From positions 1-34,475 of the forward strand of contig BPEH01000007.1 in the NCBI GenBank assembly GCA_019654715.1: 34,475 bases of DNA. Reading direction: 5' to 3'. Shown here piece by piece: positions 30,205 through 34,475 of this stretch; the stretch's first letter is position 1; every line of letters starts with the position of its first letter. Below the pieces are notes generated by a model that ran no database searches, was not told where the DNA came from, and was given only the letters and a program-made list of their open reading frames with translations. The position numbers and the translations under genes were made by a program. Origin of the DNA: Fidelibacterota bacterium. Lineage in GTDB: Bacteria; Fidelibacterota; Marinisomatia; Marinisomatales; Marinisomataceae.

Positions 30205-31185
30205 AATATTCTTTTATTGTTGGAATCAAATACTCCATGAAAAAAGACTTTTTATCATGTTTATTTGAAAAACTCCATTCTTTCTCTGCCTTTTCACAAT
30301 TTAAACTATCAGGCCAAGTATCTGCAACAGATTGAAGTTTTTCTTCTATATTGTAGTTTATATTAAATTTTGGAAATTCTTTTTGTAACATTCCAATAAT
30401 ATCATTTGGTGTTAAACTGACTTCTTCAATATTGAATGTTCTTAATTTTGATTGAATATCATCGGCAGACATTAGCTGAATAATTGATTCAACTGCTTTA
30501 TGTATCCCAATAAATGGTAATTTTGTATTCTTATCTATTCTACACTCATAATTTTCTTTATTATTTTTTAATAAAAAGCAGCGGCAGCATGCAACATTTG
30601 TGGGGCAAAATCAGTTGTTCCTCCATTTGGAATTGTATATGGACTGATAATTCCTGGGAATCTTATAGATCGGAAATCGATTCCAGAATTTGATTTATAA
30701 CTTTGTTCATGTTTTTCAGCTCCATATTGTTCTATAACCAACTTATTTTTTCCATATATTGTTGTAGGTTGAATAATATCGGTCTCTTTTGCTTTGATTA
30801 ATTTTCTTGGACCATATACTGCAATAGAACTTGGGAAAAAGAAACGCACAAAATTCCTATTCTTAATCCCTGAATCAAATGCAGAATCAATAATTAATCT
30901 AGACCCCTCTTCATTAACTTGTTTTGCCAACTGTGGATCTTTGATTGCAGATTGACTTAGTAGTGCAGCAAAATGGTATACCTGAGTAATTGCAAAATCA
31001 TTAAATAATTTTTTAATAATTTTTTCATTGCTTATAGTATCCTTGATATATAATACATTTTTATAGTTTGTAATGGGTTCATTAATATCGAATGCAATAA
31101 TTCTAGTGTTATTTTTTTTAACAAATGAAAGTAATTGACTGCCAATTTCACCATTAGATCCGGTAATAAGTATTGTTTCCATCAT
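30191..31185 (-). CDS. L-threonine 3-dehydrogenase, epimerase (short-chain) type (one frameshift)
   Basis: NAD-dependent enzyme oxidising L-threonine to 2-amino-3-oxobutyrate, the substrate of Kbl. It has the extended short-chain fold: Rossmann motif GSNGEIG, catalytic YGKNK (YxxxK), plus VYHFAALLSQSA, SIAVYGPR and SIRFPGIIS, which are typical of epimerase-type threonine dehydrogenases. A base is missing in the run at about 30573-30578, where the literal frame ends; the true reading goes on as AFLLKNNKENYECRID, then PFIGIHKAVESI and a C-terminal TIKEYYGRH. Total about 332 residues. This type is typical of Bacteroidota-like bacteria and animals, unlike zinc-type Tdh of E. coli. Confidence 0.88.
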
Positions 31186-31264
31186 TGCTATAAATTAATC
31201 AATTCAACTCATTTGTTAAAAACTTTGTATTAGGAGCTAATACCAATTAAATTTTTTTATTTCG

Positions 31265-32029
31265 ATGAATAAAATTATCTCTATCATTAACCAAAAAGGA
31301 GGAGTTGGTAAAACAACGACAGCTATCAATTTAGCTGCTAGTTTTGCTATCCTAGAGAAAAAGACTTTGTTAGTTGATTTTGATCCACAAGCTAATGCGA
31401 CTACAGGTTTATCAAATTCCGGTCTAGAGAATGATTTCTCTATCTATGATGCTTTGAGTCAGAATAAAACTATAAAACAAGTTATATCAAAAACAGATTT
31501 AGATTTTCTTGATTTTATAAGATCAGATCAAAATTTAGTTGGGTGCGAAATTGAATTGGTTTCTATACCAAATCGAGAAAAACAATTACTAAGATTGATT
31601 AATAAAGTAAAAAAAGATTATGATTTTATATTAATAGATTGTCCTCCATCATTGGGCTTGTTAACACTTAATGCTTTGGTTGTTTCAGATAGTGTTTTGA
31701 TTCCAATTCAGAGTGAATTTTTAGCATTGGAAGGTTTAAAAAGTTTGAGTGAAACCATTCGATTAGTGAAAGGAAATTTTAATAAAAATTTAAAAATTTT
31801 AGGCATTTTAATTACTATGCACAGTAAGAGACTTAAGCTCGCAAGGAAGGTTGAAAATTTGTTAAAATCAAATTTTAAAAATAAATTGTTTAAGACCACA
31901 ATTAATAGAAATATTAGATTAGCTGAAGCGCCTGATGATGGCAAACCTGCTATTGTATATGATGTAGATTGTGCTGGAGCAAAAAATTATATGGATTTAG
32001 CAATAGAGATTTTAAATGGAAAAAAATAA
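31265..32029 (+). CDS. parA: Chromosome partitioning ATPase ParA (Soj)
   Basis: Deviant Walker ATPase that forms a nucleoid-bound gradient moving ParB-parS complexes. Intact, 254 residues. It has the deviant Walker A KGGVGKTTTAINLAAS (residues 11-26), LVDFDPQANATTGL, Walker B FILIDCPPSLGLLT, and a C-terminal pattern ending NYMDLAIEIL. It is short, without an N-terminal helix-turn-helix, so it belongs to the chromosomal Soj class rather than plasmid type Ia. It overlaps parB by 14 bases. Confidence 0.95.
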   Translation: MNKIISIINQKGGVGKTTTAINLAASFAILEKKTLLVDFDPQANATTGLSNSGLENDFSIYDALSQNKTIKQVISKTDLDFLDFIRSDQNLVGCEIELVSIPNREKQLLRLINKVKKDYDFILIDCPPSLGLLTLNALVVSDSVLIPIQSEFLALEGLKSLSETIRLVKGNFNKNLKILGILITMHSKRLKLARKVENLLKSNFKNKLFKTTINRNIRLAEAPDDGKPAIVYDVDCAGAKNYMDLAIEILNGKK

Positions 32030-32834
32030 AAAAATAGGACAAGGAATTAATGCATTAATTGCTCCAAAATCTGTAATTGATGTTCGACAAACAGATATTT
32101 TAATGAGCAGAGTTGTTCCTAATCCAAATCAGCCAAGAAGAATTTTTGGAGAGAAATCATTGAAACAATTATCTCAATCAATTGAAGAAAAAGGACTCAT
32201 TAGCCCTATTACAGTTAAGCAGTCAAAGAATAAATATATCATTATTGCTGGAGAAAGAAGATTTAAAGCGCATCAACTTCTAAAAAGAAAAAGAATTCCA
32301 GCATATATCCTTGAAAGTGATTCAAACAAAGATTTAATGTATATGGCATTAATCGAAAATATTCAAAGAGAAGATTTGAATCCAATTGAACAAGCAAAAG
32401 CATATAAATATTTAAAAGAAAACATGAATAGCTCTATTACTGAAATTGCAAAAACAATTGGAAAATCTAGACCAGCAGTATCCAACATATTGAGATTGTT
32501 AAAATTACCGATTCAAATTCAAGAAAGTATTCTTGCAGGAAAGATTAGTGAAGGTCAAGCTAGAATAATATTACAGAAAAAAACTACTCAAGGTATGATT
32601 TCACTATGGAAAAAAATATTAAGAGATAAAATGTCTGTTCGAAAAGTAGAGGCAGCCGTTTCAAAGAATAGAAAATGGCAGAAACAATTAGAAAGTATTG
32701 AGAACAAAATTGCTCGCATTATAGGTGTAAAAGTTACAATTAAGAAAAGCAAAAAAACTGGTAAAGGTTTTGTGAAGATTTATTTTGATTCAAAAACTTG
32801 GGATAGAGTTTTAGAAGCTTTAGGTATTAAATAA
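32016..32834 (+). CDS. parB: Chromosome partitioning protein ParB
   Basis: CTP-dependent DNA clamp that loads at parS sites and recruits SMC and ParA. Intact, 272 residues. N-terminal ParB/Srx domain with VVPNPNQPRR, LSQSIEEKGLISPITV and the CTP-binding GERRFKAH; then ENIQREDLNPIEQAKAY; a helix-turn-helix (TEIAKTIGKSRPAVSNILRL); and a C-terminal dimerisation part ending KIYFDSKTWDRVLEALGIK. No consensus parS (TGTTTCACGTGAAACA-like) was found in the window. The stop abuts the M23 gene start. Confidence 0.95.
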   Translation: MEKNKKIGQGINALIAPKSVIDVRQTDILMSRVVPNPNQPRRIFGEKSLKQLSQSIEEKGLISPITVKQSKNKYIIIAGERRFKAHQLLKRKRIPAYILESDSNKDLMYMALIENIQREDLNPIEQAKAYKYLKENMNSSITEIAKTIGKSRPAVSNILRLLKLPIQIQESILAGKISEGQARIILQKKTTQGMISLWKKILRDKMSVRKVEAAVSKNRKWQKQLESIENKIARIIGVKVTIKKSKKTGKGFVKIYFDSKTWDRVLEALGIK

Positions 32835-33543
32835 ATGAAACATAAAGACTACAAGTTACTTTTTATGTCTGTTTTAAATAAAAAGACATGGCAAATAGAG
32901 TTTACAAGATCAACGCTTATTACTAGTTCTATTATTCTGGGATTGTGTTTTATTATCTCGTTATCATTATTGGTTCTTTCTATTCCTATCGTGAGAGAAT
33001 ATCTTCAAATCAATGCAATTAATCGAAAAATCAGTACACAAAAAGAAACAATTGATAATCTTTCAGAGAGTTTAAATGATATTGGATTAATGCAATCTTA
33101 TATTGAAAATATTATTGGTTTAGAATCAGAAGATAAGTTAGATAATGCTAATATTCGATTTATGGTTACGAGCAATCTTCCTAGTATAAAGCCAAATAAT
33201 GGAATTATAAGTAAAGAATTTGATTTAGAGAGCAATCATTTTGGGATTGATATTGTAAATGAAGAAAATAGTCCAATTTTATCTACCGCAAATGGAGTAG
33301 TAATCTATAGCGACTTCTCAGTAAATTATGGTTATTCTATTATTATTGATCATGAAAATGGATACTATTCGCATTATTATCACAATGAAGAAAATTTTGT
33401 TAAAAGAAATGAACGTATTGAAAAAAATACAGTGATTGCTCAATTAGGAAAATACTGGAATGTCATCGGGGCCTCATCTACATTTTGAAATTTGGAAAGA
33501 TGGAAAACCAATTAATCCATTATCTTTTTTCCCAGATTATTAA
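32835..33543 (+). CDS. M23 (LytM-type) peptidase with membrane anchor (one frameshift)
   Basis: Cell-wall endopeptidase-like protein. A cytoplasmic N-terminus is followed by one membrane helix (about residues 28-52), a coiled coil (about 55-95), and a LytM domain. Zinc ligands: H135 and D139 in HFGID, then YSHYYH, and after the slip GPHLHFEIW. The frame breaks at about 33448-33455 by one extra A; corrected text is LGNTGMSSGPHLHF, then DGKPINPLSFFPDY and TAA 33541-33543. About 235 residues. All key residues are present, so it should be active on peptidoglycan cross-links. It directly precedes the bactofilin gene, a pairing known from other bacteria. Confidence 0.92.
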
Positions 33544-33575
33544 AAAAAAATCTGATAAATTGGAAACAAAAAATA

Positions 33576-33937
33576 ATGAGTAATAAATCTACCAATAGCC
33601 AAACAATAGTTGCTGAAGATGTTCAAATCGATGGTGATATGAATTTATCTGGTAATATTACAATCTATGGGGAAATAAGAGGATCAGTATCTACACATGG
33701 TTCAGTACAGCTTGCAAAAAAGGGAAAAAATTTTTTGGAGATGTTAAAGCAACTGCTATTCAGATGAATGGTTATGTTGAAGGTGACATTTACATTAATG
33801 GCACTGCGGAATTGTTAAGTAATTGTGAGTTAGTGGGAGATTTAAGATATAAAATTTTAAATATTCAAGACGGAGCACAATTTTCTGGTAGATGTGAGAT
33901 GATTGATAGCGAAATCGATTCTGATTTAACTGGATGA
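33576..33937 (+). CDS. Bactofilin (one frameshift)
   Basis: Cytoskeletal polymer-forming protein of the DUF583/bactofilin family: a right-handed beta-helix with short flexible ends. Seen: a short polar N-terminus, then VAEDVQIDGDMNLSGNITIY, GEIRGSVSTHGSVQLAKKG, and after the slip GDVKATAIQMNGYVEGDIYI, GTAELLSNCELVGDL, and the tail FSGRCEMIDSEIDSDLTG. The frame breaks in the A/T runs at about 33726-33738. About 120 residues. Bactofilins often position peptidoglycan enzymes; here an M23 peptidase lies directly upstream. Its TGA overlaps the next ATG (ATGA at 33934). Confidence 0.93.
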
Positions 33938-34143
33938 AAAAAGATAATAAATCTTTTATTTCTATTCTTGCAAAAGATTATTCTCTTTCCACCGCTTTTT
34001 TTTCAACAATAATTTTTTTTGGGTTATTAGGATTTATTTTGGATAAATATTTTAATCTAGAATATGCACTTATATTTGGACTTTTTCTGGGAATTATAAT
34101 TGGTTCTTATCAGATTTATAATTCAATAGTAAAAAATGATTAA
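33934..34143 (+). CDS. AtpZ/AtpI-like small membrane protein
   Basis: Intact 69-residue protein with two membrane helices (about 18-38 and 44-62) joined by a short DKYFNLEYALI turn. It is the size and pattern of AtpZ/AtpI family proteins, which precede ATP synthase operons and help assembly of the c-ring or cation uptake. Its position just before the subunit a gene supports this. It overlaps the bactofilin stop by 4 bases. Confidence 0.85.
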   Translation: MKKDNKSFISILAKDYSLSTAFFSTIIFFGLLGFILDKYFNLEYALIFGLFLGIIIGSYQIYNSIVKND

Positions 34144-34196
34144 AAATCTACATTTTTTCTATTTTCAGATTGATTTTTTTTTATTAGGTTCAAGCG

Positions 34197-34475
34197 ATGT
34201 TAATTGATAAAACCGATACTAGTCATAGCAAAGATCCAGCCGAAGTTGCAATAGATCATGTTGCAAATTCTTACGATCATATTATATTACATCTTCCATC
34301 ACTTGGGGTTTTTGATTTTTCCATTACAAAACATGTTTTTTTTTCTAATCTTAGTAGCATTAAATTTCAGTTTCATCGATGATTTTTTTGGTACAAAACT
34401 ATATTTCCAGTAAAACAAAAATACCAGGAAAAACCATGAATTTTTCGAAATGATTATTCTCTATATGAGAGAGAA
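34197..34475 (+). CDS. atpB: ATP synthase F0 subunit a, N-terminal part (window edge; three frameshifts)
   Basis: Start of subunit a, the stator part of the proton channel. From ATG 34197 the protein reads MLIDKTDTSHSKDPAE, then VANSYDHIILHLPSLG, then DFSITKHVFF, the family's first-helix entry. The frame breaks at the T run 34337-34345 (one extra T), near 34414 and at the T run in 34440-34446. Across them it continues LILVALNFSF, SKTKIPGKTMNFFEMIILYM and RE to the window end. SITKHVFF and the FFEMIILY segment are typical. The rest of the gene lies outside. Confidence 0.85.

Overview
The window is a gene-dense, AT-rich piece of a bacterial chromosome. It carries the parts list of a Gram-negative cell: Kdo and lipid A enzymes, LptB and LptC, outer-membrane beta-barrel and lipoprotein genes, and SecDF. 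Low GC, an epimerase-type threonine dehydrogenase next to kbl, a bactofilin/M23 pair, and a peptidase-propeller-barrel surface protein suggest an uncultured marine lineage of or near the FCB group (SAR406/Neomarinimicrobiota would fit). That placement is inference from gene content; no rRNA gene is present. I see no mobile element, CRISPR array or phage gene.

Layout. 1-3425: end of an RND-type adaptor, then a MacB-like ATPase and two MacB-like permeases. 3451-10862: one tight operon of gatC, kdsB, pyrG, kdsA, kdsC, lptC, lptB, rpoN and argF; PyrG makes the CTP that KdsB uses to activate the Kdo made by KdsA and KdsC. 10859-11596 (minus): lpxH. 11690-18185: a 1039-residue peptidase/propeller/barrel protein, tgt, an Ig-like lipoprotein, a nucleotidyltransferase, an unknown small protein and a HIT protein. 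18185-24152: a small membrane protein with a sodium:solute symporter, tRNA-Asn, a divergent PiT-like transporter, an FKBP lipoprotein, a propeller lipoprotein and an SGNH hydrolase. 24154-24680: tRNA-Arg (minus), then a 75-residue two-repeat protein with its own promoter and terminator. 24685-31185 (minus): DUF502, an EamA transporter, secF, secD, kbl and threonine dehydrogenase. 31265 to the end: parA, parB, M23 peptidase, bactofilin, atpZ-like, and the start of atpB.

Reading frames are broken about thirty times, almost always by one base in or beside a homopolymer. The breaks hit essential genes (pyrG, secD, secF, kdsA, atpB), and the protein resumes in the next frame with no residues lost. 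The natural reading is an unpolished long-read assembly, so broken genes are annotated here as single CDSs with the slip sites named. Several true C-termini (kdsC, the Ig lipoprotein, tgt) appear only after the slip is corrected, and they then meet the next start codon closely.

Points most worth following: the 75-residue tandem-repeat protein; a Tgt that keeps its catalytic region but has lost all four zinc ligands; the peptidase-propeller-barrel fusion; and the parAB-M23-bactofilin-atp cluster.
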